A stretch of 64,000 bases of DNA. Origin: Prevotella sp. Its GTDB lineage: Bacteria; Bacteroidota; Bacteroidia; Bacteroidales; Bacteroidaceae. Position numbers and translations under genes: made by a program. The notes below the pieces were generated by a model, which was not told where the DNA came from, did no database searches, and worked only from the letters and a program-made list of their open reading frames with translations. The number at the start of each line of letters is the position of its first letter. Position 1 is the first letter of the stretch. The stretch is from positions 1 through 64,000 of the forward strand of contig JAFTGB010000056.1 in assembly GCA_017458125.1 (NCBI GenBank), given 5' to 3'. Below, piece after piece: positions 44,099 to 51,954 of this stretch.

Positions 44099-44158
44099 CG
44101 CCAATAAATTATAAATGAGAAATCTGCCCGTCAAAAATTATATTCTTTTAATAGGATT

Positions 44159-44189
44159 TTGGTGGTTTCGCCAAAATATAGTACCTTTG
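44159..44189 (+). promoter_or_regulatory. Promoter of the fusion gene and AmpG-like gene
   Basis: TTG at 44159-44161, 20 nt, then TACCTTTG at 44182-44189. The ATG is at 44217. Confidence 0.75.
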
Positions 44190-44216
44190 TGCTCAATTAT
44201 CTTAATAAGCATCAAG

Positions 44217-47200
44217 ATGAATCAGAATATAGATTGTTTTTTGGCGTGCAATGCCTTAGCTGATGTTTCGGCGGTCGTTGCACATTTGCATCGTGTCAGG
44301 ACTGTCAGGCGCATCTTCTTGTTGGTGAATGCCGAATTGGCCCGCTCGGAGTGTCCCAAAGGGTGCACTTTTATTGTGGTGGACAGCCTGTCAAGCAGTA
44401 GTTTCGTGATGACGCTGGCTGAGAATGCCAAGGCCGACTACGTGTTGCTGAGTCTGAAGCCCACGCCGCTGGTCATAGGAGCCACAGCCGTGGAGCGCAT
44501 GGCCTTGGTCGCTGCCGATACCGAGGCAGCCATGGTCTATGCCGACCGCTACACCATGGAGCAAGGCGAGCGCAAGGCGCACCCCGTCATCGACTATCAG
44601 GACGGCTCCCTGCGCGACGACTTCGATTTCGGCAGTCTGCTGTTGTTGCGCACATCGCTGCTTCACAAGTATGCCACCACCGACCGCGACCGTGACTACC
44701 GTTATGCCGGCTTCTATGACCTGCGCCTCTTCCTGTCTAAAGAGGGCAGGCTTTTTCATCTCAACGAATACCTCTACACCGAGGAAGAGACGGACCTGAG
44801 AGCGTCCGGCGTCAAGCAATTCGACTACGTCAATCCGGCCAACCGTGACGTGCAGGTGGAGATGGAACAGGCCTGTACGGCGCATCTCCGTCAGGTGGGG
44901 GCCTTGGTGAACACCACACAATATCAGGAGGTGGACTTCAACGAGCAGGACTTTGCCATTGAGGCTTCCGTCATCATCCCCGTCTACAATCGCGAGAAGA
45001 CTATACGCGATGCCGTGGAGAGTGCCCTTTCACAGAAGACGTCGTTCAAGTATAATGTCATCGTGGTCAACAACCACTCCACCGACAGCACGGGCGACAT
45101 CCTGTCCCGTATGTCACCATCCTATGGCGACAAGTTGAAGGTTATCGTCCCCGAACGTTACGACCTGGGCATCGGAGGCTGCTGGAACGAGGCGGTCTAC
45201 AGCGAGCATTGCGGACGCTTTGCCGTCCAGTTGGACAGCGACGACCTGTACTCCTCTGCCGACACGCTGCAGACCATTGTCGATGCTTTCTATGAGCAGT
45301 CGGCGGCCATGGTGATAGGCTCATACCGTATGTGCGACTTCGATTTGAACACGTTACCCCCTGGACTTATCGCCCACAAGGAATGGACTGACGAGAACGG
45401 TCCTAACAACGCCTTGCGCATCAACGGACTTGGTGCGCCACGGGCTTTCTTTACCCCGTTGCTGCGCAGCGTGGGATTTCCCAATACCTCTTATGGCGAA
45501 GACTACGCCTTAGGGCTGATGTTCTCGCGCCGCTACCGCATAGGGCGCATCTTCAGCGAACTCTATCTGTGTCGCCGTTGGGGGGGCAACTCCGATGCCG
45601 CTCTTTCCGTGGAGAAGGTGAACGCCAATAATCTTTATAAAGACCGGCTGCGCACGATGGAGCTGCATGCCCGCCAGCAGATGGCACAAGGCGGGCATGA
45701 TGTGATGGACCAGACACCGCTGCACCGCTTCTTTGACCGCCAGCTGCAAACGTGGGATGCCGCCAGTCAGCGCTTCCGCGACCTGAACGATGTGCAGGTG
45801 CGCGAGCTTGCAGTGGAGTCGTTGACTTTGAAGGTGCAGTGGAACCCTGCCCGCATCGGCTCCACGGGAGCAAAGATAGATGCCAAGTCCATAGCCGGGC
45901 GTCCGTGCTTCCTCTGTGCTAAGAACCGCCCGAAGGAGCAGATGACGCGCCTGATAGACGGCAAGTACGAATTGCTGGTCAACCCCTTCCCCATACTCCC
46001 TGTCCACTTCACCCTCCCCACTCAGAAGCATCAGCCGCAGCGCATCCTGCCTATGTATGGCGAGATGTTGAGGCTGGCACAGCGCAACAGCGATCTGACC
46101 CTGCTCTACAATGGGCCCCGCTGTGGCGCTTCGGCTCCCGACCATGCCCACCTCCAGGCTGTCAGCAGTGGCCACCTGCCGTTGCAACACGCATGGCAGC
46201 GCCTGTGCCGTAACCTGGTGGAGGTGGTGAAGACGACCGACGATGACGGCATCTGGCATGTGGCAGACTATCCTGCTGCCGCCTTCCTTGTCCGTGCCCA
46301 CTCGCAGGAGGCTAATGAGCGGCTCTTCAAACGCCTCTACCGTTGTCTGCCCGTGCAGGGCGACGACGCCGAGCCTATGATGAACATCATCGTGTGGATG
46401 CAGGGCGACCAGCTGCTGAGCGTGGTCATGCCCCGTGGCAAGCACCGTCCTGACTGCTATGGTGATTATATGGTCAGTCCGGGAGCCATCGACATGGGTG
46501 GACTGCTCATCACGCCGCGCGAGGAGGATTTCAGACGGCTGACGCCTGAGTTTGCCGTGGCATTGCTTCGTGAGGTGTCGCTGACCGGCGAGCAGGTGCA
46601 GGCGGTCATCCAGCACCTGAAGGACAGCTCCTTTGCCGAGCATCGCCAGCCCTTCGGAGCCAAACAGCCTTCGGTCAAAGTAGGCATCGTCAGCGGACAG
46701 AAGATACAGTTTGCCCTCAACGCTCCCTATTCGGCCAAAGGCGAAACCATCGAGGGGCCGCAGACGGTGGAGTTCTCGGAGGGTGGCATCCTGTGGAATG
46801 GCAACCAGTATCGCGAGCTCACTTTCACGCCCCTTACTGCCGACGCTTCGTTCTCGCTTTCCGACGTCACCATTGGTGTCAACTTCCACTGGGAACGCAA
46901 GGAGACGCAGGTGTTCTTGGGAACGCTGCGCTTGGTGGTCGAGGCTGACAGCATTACGGCCATCAACGAACTGCCTGTCGAGCACTATCTGGCCAGCGTC
47001 ATCTCCAGCGAGATGAAGGCCACGGCAGGACTGGAGCTGCTGAAGGCCCATGCCGTCATCAGCCGCTCATGGCTGTTAGCGCAGATGCGCCGCCGTGAGG
47101 AGCACAAAGGTGGCGGTGACGGTTTCTTCTCGTTTGTCAAGAAGGATGACGAGCTCATCCGCTGGTACGACCGCGAGGACCACACCATCTTCGATGTCTG

Positions 47201-47876
47201 TGCCGACGACCACTGCCAGCGCTATCAGGGCATCACCAAGCAGACCAGCCCCAACGTGGAGCAGGCCCTGAAACTGACGCGTGGCCAGATACTCTGCTAT
47301 GGCGACGAGATTTGCGACGCACGCTTCTCCAAGTGCTGTGGTGGACGCACAGAGGAGTTCCAGTATTGCTGGGAAGACACGCCTAAGCCTTACTTGGTGT
47401 CGGTGGAAGACCCCTTCTGCAACACTCATGACCGCAGCGTGCTGGCTCAGGTGCTCAACGACTACGACCTGGAGACCAACGACTTCTACAGGTGGACCGT
47501 AGACTACACCGTGGACGAACTTTCCCAGCTCGTCAGCCGCAAGCTGAAGGACGACTTCGGCACCATCACCGACCTGATACCACTGGAGCGGGGTAAGAGC
47601 GGACGCATCTGGAAACTGAAGATTGTAGGCACGAAGAAGACTTTTACTATTGGCAAGGAGTTGGAGATACGCCGCGCACTCAGCGAGACGCACCTGCTGA
47701 GTTCGGCCTTCGACGTGGTGAAGACCCCCACGGGCTTCCGCCTGAACGGCAAGGGCTGGGGCCACGGTGTGGGCTTGTGCCAGATTGGTGCAGCCGTGAT
47801 GGGGCAGCAAGGCTATACTTACGAACAGATATTGCTTCACTACTACCGTGGGGCGGAAATTAAACACATTTATTAA
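44217..47876 (+). CDS. Fusion of glycosyltransferase, HIT/GalT-like (DUF4922-like) and SpoIID domains
   Basis: A 1,219-aa protein with three parts. Residues 1-240 look like a degenerate GT-A domain. Residues 249-500 are a canonical GT2 domain (SVIIPVYNREKTIRDAVESA, metal motif LDSDD at 339-343). Residues about 560-810 resemble the HIT/GalT phosphorylase fold (CFLCAKNRPKEQM at 564, PDHAHLQA with HAH at 643-645). Residues 820-1219 are SpoIID/LytB (VISSEMKA with the expected catalytic Glu932, a GGRTEE Cys motif, GKGWGHGVGLCQIG near 1180). SpoIID is a peptidoglycan lytic transglycosylase, normally outside the membrane, but this protein has no signal peptide or membrane helix. The AmpG-like gene begins right after the stop, so the pair may handle recycled peptidoglycan in the cytoplasm (inference). 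The HIT/DUF4922 label is from pattern memory. Confidence 0.8.
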   Translation: MNQNIDCFLACNALADVSAVVAHLHRVRTVRRIFLLVNAELARSECPKGCTFIVVDSLSSSSFVMTLAENAKADYVLLSLKPTPLVIGATAVERMALVAADTEAAMVYADRYTMEQGERKAHPVIDYQDGSLRDDFDFGSLLLLRTSLLHKYATTDRDRDYRYAGFYDLRLFLSKEGRLFHLNEYLYTEEETDLRASGVKQFDYVNPANRDVQVEMEQACTAHLRQVGALVNTTQYQEVDFNEQDFAIEASVIIPVYNREKTIRDAVESALSQKTSFKYNVIVVNNHSTDSTGDILSRMSPSYGDKLKVIVPERYDLGIGGCWNEAVYSEHCGRFAVQLDSDDLYSSADTLQTIVDAFYEQSAAMVIGSYRMCDFDLNTLPPGLIAHKEWTDENGPNNALRINGLGAPRAFFTPLLRSVGFPNTSYGEDYALGLMFSRRYRIGRIFSELYLCRRWGGNSDAALSVEKVNANNLYKDRLRTMELHARQQMAQGGHDVMDQTPLHRFFDRQLQTWDAASQRFRDLNDVQVRELAVESLTLKVQWNPARIGSTGAKIDAKSIAGRPCFLCAKNRPKEQMTRLIDGKYELLVNPFPILPVHFTLPTQKHQPQRILPMYGEMLRLAQRNSDLTLLYNGPRCGASAPDHAHLQAVSSGHLPLQHAWQRLCRNLVEVVKTTDDDGIWHVADYPAAAFLVRAHSQEANERLFKRLYRCLPVQGDDAEPMMNIIVWMQGDQLLSVVMPRGKHRPDCYGDYMVSPGAIDMGGLLITPREEDFRRLTPEFAVALLREVSLTGEQVQAVIQHLKDSSFAEHRQPFGAKQPSVKVGIVSGQKIQFALNAPYSAKGETIEGPQTVEFSEGGILWNGNQYRELTFTPLTADASFSLSDVTIGVNFHWERKETQVFLGTLRLVVEADSITAINELPVEHYLASVISSEMKATAGLELLKAHAVISRSWLLAQMRRREEHKGGGDGFFSFVKKDDELIRWYDREDHTIFDVCADDHCQRYQGITKQTSPNVEQALKLTRGQILCYGDEICDARFSKCCGGRTEEFQYCWEDTPKPYLVSVEDPFCNTHDRSVLAQVLNDYDLETNDFYRWTVDYTVDELSQLVSRKLKDDFGTITDLIPLERGKSGRIWKLKIVGTKKTFTIGKELEIRRALSETHLLSSAFDVVKTPTGFRLNGKGWGHGVGLCQIGAAVMGQQGYTYEQILLHYYRGAEIKHIY

Positions 47877-49151
47877 ATGATGAAAAGAAATCCTTGGGCA
47901 TGGGTGCCCACACTTTACTTTGCCGAAGGCGTGCCCTACGTGGCTGTGATGACCATATCGCTCATCATGTATAAACGCCTCGGCCTGTCTAATACCGACA
48001 TCACCCTCTACACCTCGTGGCTCTATCTGCCGTGGGTCATCAAACCGCTGTGGAGCCCGTTTGTGGACATGCTGAAGTCCAAGCGCTGGTGGATTGTCAC
48101 CATGCAGGTGCTCATCGGAGCCGCGCTGGCCGGTGTGGCCTTTGCCATTCCCGTGCCGTGGTGGCTGCAGGGCTCGCTGTGCTTCTTCTGGCTCATGGCT
48201 TTTGCCAGCGCCACGCACGACATTGCCGCCGACGGCTTCTATATGCTGGGCCTCGACCAGCACGAGCAGGCTTACTTCGTGGGCATACGCTCCACGTTCT
48301 ATCGCATAGCCACCATCTTCTCCTCAGGACTGTTGGTAGGACTGGCCGGAGCCTTGCAGGTGGTGACGCGCAACATTCGCTACTCGTGGAGCCTGGTGTT
48401 CTATCTCATGGCCGGACTCTTCATAGCCCTATGGCTCTACCACGGCTGGGTGTTGCCGCGTCCGTCGGAGGACGGCGAGCGTCAGCAGAAGACGGTGGCT
48501 GGCATCATCGGCGAGTTCAAGCAGACACTGGCCACCTTCTTCCAGAAACCGCAGGTGTGGGCGGGCATCTGCTTCATGCTCTTCTACCGCATGCCCGAGG
48601 GCTTGTTGGCCAAGGTCAGCGCATTGTTCCTCGTCGACTCCGTCCACAAGGGCGGCTTGGGACTCAGCGACGGCGAGTATGGGCTGGTGCAGGGTACCGT
48701 GGGCGTCATCGGACTGACGTTAGGCGGCATCTTGGGCGGCATCTGTGCCAGCCGCGACGGTCTGAAGCGGTGGCTCTGGCCTATGGTCATGGCCATCACG
48801 CTGCCCGACCTGGTGTATGTCTATCTGTCTTATGTGTTGCCCTCTGACCTTTTAGTGATTAACGTCTGCGTCTTCATCGAGCAGTTCGGCTACGGTTTCG
48901 GCTTCTCGGCCTATATGCTATACCTTATTTATTATAGTCAGGGTGAGCACAAGACGTCGCACTATGCCCTCTGCACGGCGTTCATGGCGCTGTCGATGAT
49001 GATACCGGGATTCTTCGCCGGTGCCCTGCAGGAGTCGGTGGGCTACCGTGCCTTCTTCATCATCGTCGTTGCGGCCTGCACGCTGACTTATGTCGTGACG
49101 TGGTTCCTGAAGATTGACCCGGAGTTCGGCAAAAAGAAAGCAGAAGAGTAA
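47877..49151 (+). CDS. AmpG-like MFS permease
   Basis: The 424-aa inner-membrane protein has about 12 helices and matches AmpG, the importer of anhydro-muropeptides. It shows YFAEGVPYVAVMTISLIMYK and LPWVIKPLWSPFVDMLKSKR (the AmpG loop 2-3), FASATHDIAADGFYML and EGLLAKVSALFL. Its ATG directly follows the stop of the fusion gene, so translation is likely coupled. The neighbouring SpoIID domain supports a peptidoglycan substrate, although other MFS sugars cannot be ruled out. A terminator follows. Confidence 0.85.
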   Translation: MMKRNPWAWVPTLYFAEGVPYVAVMTISLIMYKRLGLSNTDITLYTSWLYLPWVIKPLWSPFVDMLKSKRWWIVTMQVLIGAALAGVAFAIPVPWWLQGSLCFFWLMAFASATHDIAADGFYMLGLDQHEQAYFVGIRSTFYRIATIFSSGLLVGLAGALQVVTRNIRYSWSLVFYLMAGLFIALWLYHGWVLPRPSEDGERQQKTVAGIIGEFKQTLATFFQKPQVWAGICFMLFYRMPEGLLAKVSALFLVDSVHKGGLGLSDGEYGLVQGTVGVIGLTLGGILGGICASRDGLKRWLWPMVMAITLPDLVYVYLSYVLPSDLLVINVCVFIEQFGYGFGFSAYMLYLIYYSQGEHKTSHYALCTAFMALSMMIPGFFAGALQESVGYRAFFIIVVAACTLTYVVTWFLKIDPEFGKKKAEE

Positions 49152-49160
49152 TAAAAACTG

Positions 49161-49192
49161 GAAGTGGCGGGGTTTCACAACGGCGCCACTTC
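49161..49192 (+). terminator. Terminator after the AmpG-like gene
   Basis: A perfect 9-bp stem, GAAGTGGCG (49161-49169) with CGCCACTTC (49184-49192), is followed by TTTCTTT. Confidence 0.8.
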
Positions 49193-49334
49193 TTTCTTTA
49201 ATGATAGTATTAATAATGGAAAAGAAATCGTATGTTCTTGTTAGTTAGCTTTCACGGGGTAAAAGTACGAAATTATTTTTATTTGACAATGGATTGCGTC
49301 GCTTTTTTTTACGAAATGTGGAAGAAAATGTCAT

Positions 49335-49378
49335 AAATAGGAATTTCCCTACTGCGAAATAGGACTTTCGGCTTGCGT
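49335..49378. repeat. Two degenerate 22-nt units overlapping a promoter
   Basis: AAATAGGA occurs at 49335-49342 and 49357-49364, 22 nt apart, and the 22-nt blocks they start agree at 12 positions. The second block includes the -33 TTG of the next gene. The rest of 49193-49334 is AT-rich with no gene seen. Confidence 0.5.
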
Positions 49379-49403
49379 CATTCACGTTTTTCCCCTATCT
49401 TTG
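49373..49403 (+). promoter_or_regulatory. Promoter of the small lipoprotein gene
   Basis: TTG at 49373-49375, 20 nt, then TATCTTTG at 49396-49403; ATG at 49439. Confidence 0.75.
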
Positions 49404-49438
49404 CATCATCAAAACAAAACAATAAAACGATTACGGAT

Positions 49439-49993
49439 ATGAAGAAGATTTACAACTACATCACCTTGGTACTGATGGTCATGACCTCAGTCACCCTGTT
49501 CACCGGCTGCGATGACCGCTACTGGAACGACAACAGAGACCGCGACGAGGCTTACACCTTGGAGGGCACCTGGACCGGATACATCGACACCTACCTCTAC
49601 GACCGCTTCGGCATACGGGGCGACAGCTACCGCACCACCATGTACTTCGAGCGCGAGAACAGGTACGGCGGCTGGGGCTACGAGCTGGACTACAACTTGT
49701 ATAGCATCTACGACGACTACTACTACTGCGAGTTTCGCTGGGACGTCGTCAACGGCAACATCCGCATCAGCTATGCTGACAGTTGGAACACGGTCTACAT
49801 CTACGACTACACGCTCACCGACTATCACTTCCGTGGCTACATGGACGACGGGACAACGCGCGATATCTACTTCGACCTGGCCTACGACAGTCGCTTCGAC
49901 TGGGGCTACTGGACGCGCGGCTTCACTCGCGGCAGCAAGGATGAACTCACGTTCAAGTCCAGTGGCGAGTTTGCCGGCAAGGGCGCGAAATGA
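49439..49993 (+). CDS. Small Tyr/Asp-rich lipoprotein of unknown function
   Basis: The 184-aa protein has a lipoprotein signal (ITLVLMVMTSVTLFTGCDD, lipid Cys24) and a mature part very rich in Tyr, Asp, Arg and Trp. The pattern suggests a small beta-barrel or lipocalin-like fold (TLEGTWTGYIDTYLYD, YYCEFRWDVVNGNIRISY). I do not recognise a named family; related small lipoproteins with a TLxGTWxG start are common in Bacteroidales. I used ATG 49439 because an in-frame TTG upstream falls inside the promoter. The stop codon overlaps the first base pairs of a 22-nt repeat array. Confidence 0.75.
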   Translation: MKKIYNYITLVLMVMTSVTLFTGCDDRYWNDNRDRDEAYTLEGTWTGYIDTYLYDRFGIRGDSYRTTMYFERENRYGGWGYELDYNLYSIYDDYYYCEFRWDVVNGNIRISYADSWNTVYIYDYTLTDYHFRGYMDDGTTRDIYFDLAYDSRFDWGYWTRGFTRGSKDELTFKSSGEFAGKGAK

Positions 49994-50123
49994 CGGAGCG
50001 GCTCCAACCGCATGATGGAGCGTCACCAACCGCATGACGGAGCGGCTCCAAGCTAAGGACGGAGCGTCACCAACCGATGGATGGTGACGCTCCGTCTGAT
50101 GTAAGAAGCCGCTCCGTCCGATG
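49992..50123. repeat. Six 22-nt units, four direct and two inverted
   Basis: Units start at 49992, 50014, 50036, 50058, 50080 and 50102. The first four are direct copies of a GACGGAGCG...CCAACCGCAT-like sequence, alternating between a GGCTCC and a GTCACC form. The last two are the same in reverse orientation. As a result 50058-50071 pairs perfectly with 50083-50096 (14 bp) and 50036-50047 with 50107-50118 (12 bp). A degenerate seventh unit runs into the end of cysE. The array starts at the stop codon of the lipoprotein gene and separates two convergent genes. Confidence 0.92.
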
Positions 50124-50134
50124 CAGGAAGCCTG

Positions 50135-51052
50135 TCAGATGCCCAGTCCGCCTTCAAAATTGCTTTCCACAGCCTTCGACTGCTGAATGCGCGAGTAGGG
50201 AGCCACGTCGTTGGTAACCCAGATGTTGCCGCCGATGATGCTGTGGTGGCCGATGGTGATGCGCCCTAAGATGGAGGCGTTGGAGTAGACGGTGACATAG
50301 TCCTCGATGATGGGGTGGCGCGGAATGTTGAGCATGTTGCCGTTCTCGTCGTACTTGAAACTCTTGGCGCCTAAGGTGACACCCTGATAGAGCGTGACGT
50401 GGTTGCCGATGATGCACGTCTCGCCGATGACCACACCCGTGCCGTGGTCGATGGCGAAATACTCGCCGATGCTGGCACCCGGGTGGATGTCGATGCCCGT
50501 TTTGGAGTGGGCTTGCTCGGTGATGATGCGCGGGATGACGGGCACTTTCAGCTCATGCAGCTTGTGGGCTATGCGGTAGTGCGTCATCGTGTTGACCACG
50601 GGGTAGCAGAAGATGACCTCGCCGTAGTTGGGCGCTGCCGGGTCGTTGTCGAACATGGCTTGCACATCGGTGTAGAGCAGCCGCTTGATTTCGGGCAGCG
50701 CGTCGATGAATTCCAGCGCTAAGCGCTCGGCCTCGGCATAGACCTGAGCCTTGGTCTTGATGGCCTCACAGTCCTCGCAGAACTGCAGGCCGTGGGCTAT
50801 CTGCTTGGTCAGCAGCACCAGCAGCTCCTCCATGTGCACGCCGATGTAGTAGGAGCGTATGGCCTCGTCGGGCTGTCGCTTCACCATGTAGTCGGGAAAG
50901 ATGATGCTCTTCACCAGGTTGACTATCTGCTTCACCTGCTCCACCGAGGGCAGCGGAGCCTCCACGGCGGGCATCATCCTCACCTCCTGCTCGGTCAGCT
51001 TTGACAGCAGGCTTACGTTACGCAGCAGTATGTCGTTCGATTTCTTGTCCAT
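50135..51052 (-). CDS. cysE: Serine O-acetyltransferase
   Basis: CysE acetylates L-serine with acetyl-CoA, the first step of cysteine synthesis. The 305-aa protein has a helical N-terminal domain and a left-handed beta-helix of hexapeptide repeats (about residues 200-290). These include TGIDIHPGASIGEYFAIDHG with the catalytic His/Asp pair, VVIGETCIIGNHVTLYQGV and HHSIIGGNIWVT. It is the longer EpsC-like form. I chose ATG 51052, 20 nt after the -7 box; a longer reading would begin upstream of the promoter. It converges on the lipoprotein gene across the 22-nt array. Confidence 0.93.
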   Translation of the reverse strand: MDKKSNDILLRNVSLLSKLTEQEVRMMPAVEAPLPSVEQVKQIVNLVKSIIFPDYMVKRQPDEAIRSYYIGVHMEELLVLLTKQIAHGLQFCEDCEAIKTKAQVYAEAERLALEFIDALPEIKRLLYTDVQAMFDNDPAAPNYGEVIFCYPVVNTMTHYRIAHKLHELKVPVIPRIITEQAHSKTGIDIHPGASIGEYFAIDHGTGVVIGETCIIGNHVTLYQGVTLGAKSFKYDENGNMLNIPRHPIIEDYVTVYSNASILGRITIGHHSIIGGNIWVTNDVAPYSRIQQSKAVESNFEGGLGI

Positions 51053-51072
51053 AGTTTTTGGGATATCTGTTG

Positions 51073-51102
51073 CAAAGGTACGAATAAGCGGGCACAAAAC
51101 AA
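51073..51102 (-). promoter_or_regulatory. Promoter of cysE
   Basis: Minus-strand -33 TTG at 51102-51100, 19 nt, then TACCTTTG at 51080-51073. Confidence 0.75.
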
Positions 51103-51410
51103 AGGAATTCATTCTTTTATTTTTTAACGCTCACCAAAACCATTGTTTTTGGACCATTAGCAAAGAAAGACGGGCAAAAATCTGGCCAAGCCAGTATAGG
51201 CTACTATTTAACAGCGACGCTCTCAAGTAGCGATTTAAAGTGTCGCTTATTCCGAGTCACTCAGAGTTTTGCCAGCGTGGACGAAGTCTACGCATTAGAC
51301 CGTTGCTGTGGTTATACCATTCGCCCCATCCATACGAATTGAGTATATCCGTTCCCGCGTGCACAGGCATTGACACGCACTGATAGTTGATTATATTTTT
51401 GACGTAAAAA
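51103..51410. other. Noncoding stretch upstream of cysE
   Basis: About 300 bp with no convincing reading frame, RNA or promoter apart from the cysE promoter at its left edge. One loose inverted pair (AGCGAC near 51212 with GTCGCT near 51242) is seen. Together with the next two entries it looks like decayed or inserted DNA. Confidence 0.4.
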
Positions 51411-51628
51411 ATGCCATTTTGCAAAACTTGCAGATAGTTAAGTGGTTACGCATGGCAAAAGGTATGGCATCAGTGTAATTCCCATCGTAGGAAAAATTCC
51501 CACGATGGGAATTTTATTTCTGACCATCATAATTTTCAGCCGAGCCATCAGCTCAGAAAATGCCACTAATGCCATATAATTTGCAATGAGTAACACGCTG
51601 AAATCCAGCATGTTTTGCAAAATGGCAT
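51411..51628. mobile_element. Candidate MITE-like element with 17-bp inverted ends
   Basis: ATGCCATTTTGCAAAAC (51411-51427) and its exact reverse complement (51612-51628) bound a 218-bp segment with no credible gene. Inside lies a second perfect inverted repeat, AATTCCCATCGT (51477-51488) with ACGATGGGAATT (51502-51513), able to form a strong hairpin. This matches the layout of a small non-autonomous element, but no clear target-site duplication is visible and no transposase with matching ends is in the window. Confidence 0.45.
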
Positions 51629-51648
51629 TTATGGTATTACTTTTTAGT

Positions 51649-51783
51649 TTATACTTTCTGTTTTTCTCCTTCCTCGCGTCCTTTACGTTCGCCAGCCATA
51701 AACTGACCTTCCATCACGACAATGGTGTCACAGTAGGCACGCAAGCTCTCATCGTACTTCTTGCGCTCCTCCTTGTCAAGCGA
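51649..51783 (-). pseudogene. Remnant of an Rpn-type nuclease gene, C-terminal part
   Basis: Read on the minus strand, about 45 codons encode LDKEERKKYDESLRAYCDT followed by GERKGREEGEKQKV and a stop. This resembles the linker and Glu/Gly/Arg repeat end of Rpn-family nucleases, of which an intact but different one lies at 29804-30733. The nuclease core is absent, and the open frame continues upstream only into unrelated sequence. It appears to be the tail of a lost gene. Confidence 0.5.
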
Positions 51784-51872
51784 GGGGGAGCAGCTGCTGC
51801 CGTCATTTATTCCCCGCATGCATCTGCAAGAGGCAAGAAGCAAGAGATGCAGCAGAAAAAATGGCAGCTTTT

Positions 51873-51903
51873 TTGGCCAATTCACATAAAGTTCGTAACT
51901 TTG
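51873..51903 (+). promoter_or_regulatory. Promoter of the GH5_7-like mannanase gene
   Basis: TTG at 51873-51875, 20 nt, then TAACTTTG at 51896-51903; ATG at 51955. Confidence 0.75.
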
Positions 51904-51954
51904 TCGGCATAGAAGTGTAAAGAAACAAACAAAAAACAATCCACACCGAACGGA

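Noticed and set aside
45510..47051. 513-codon open frame on the minus strand within the fusion gene
   Set aside because: It lies opposite the conserved HIT-like and SpoIID regions and has no family resemblance.
51438..51620. 60-codon open frame on the minus strand inside the inverted-repeat element
   Set aside because: Its ends and middle are the element's palindromes and there is no promoter or family resemblance.
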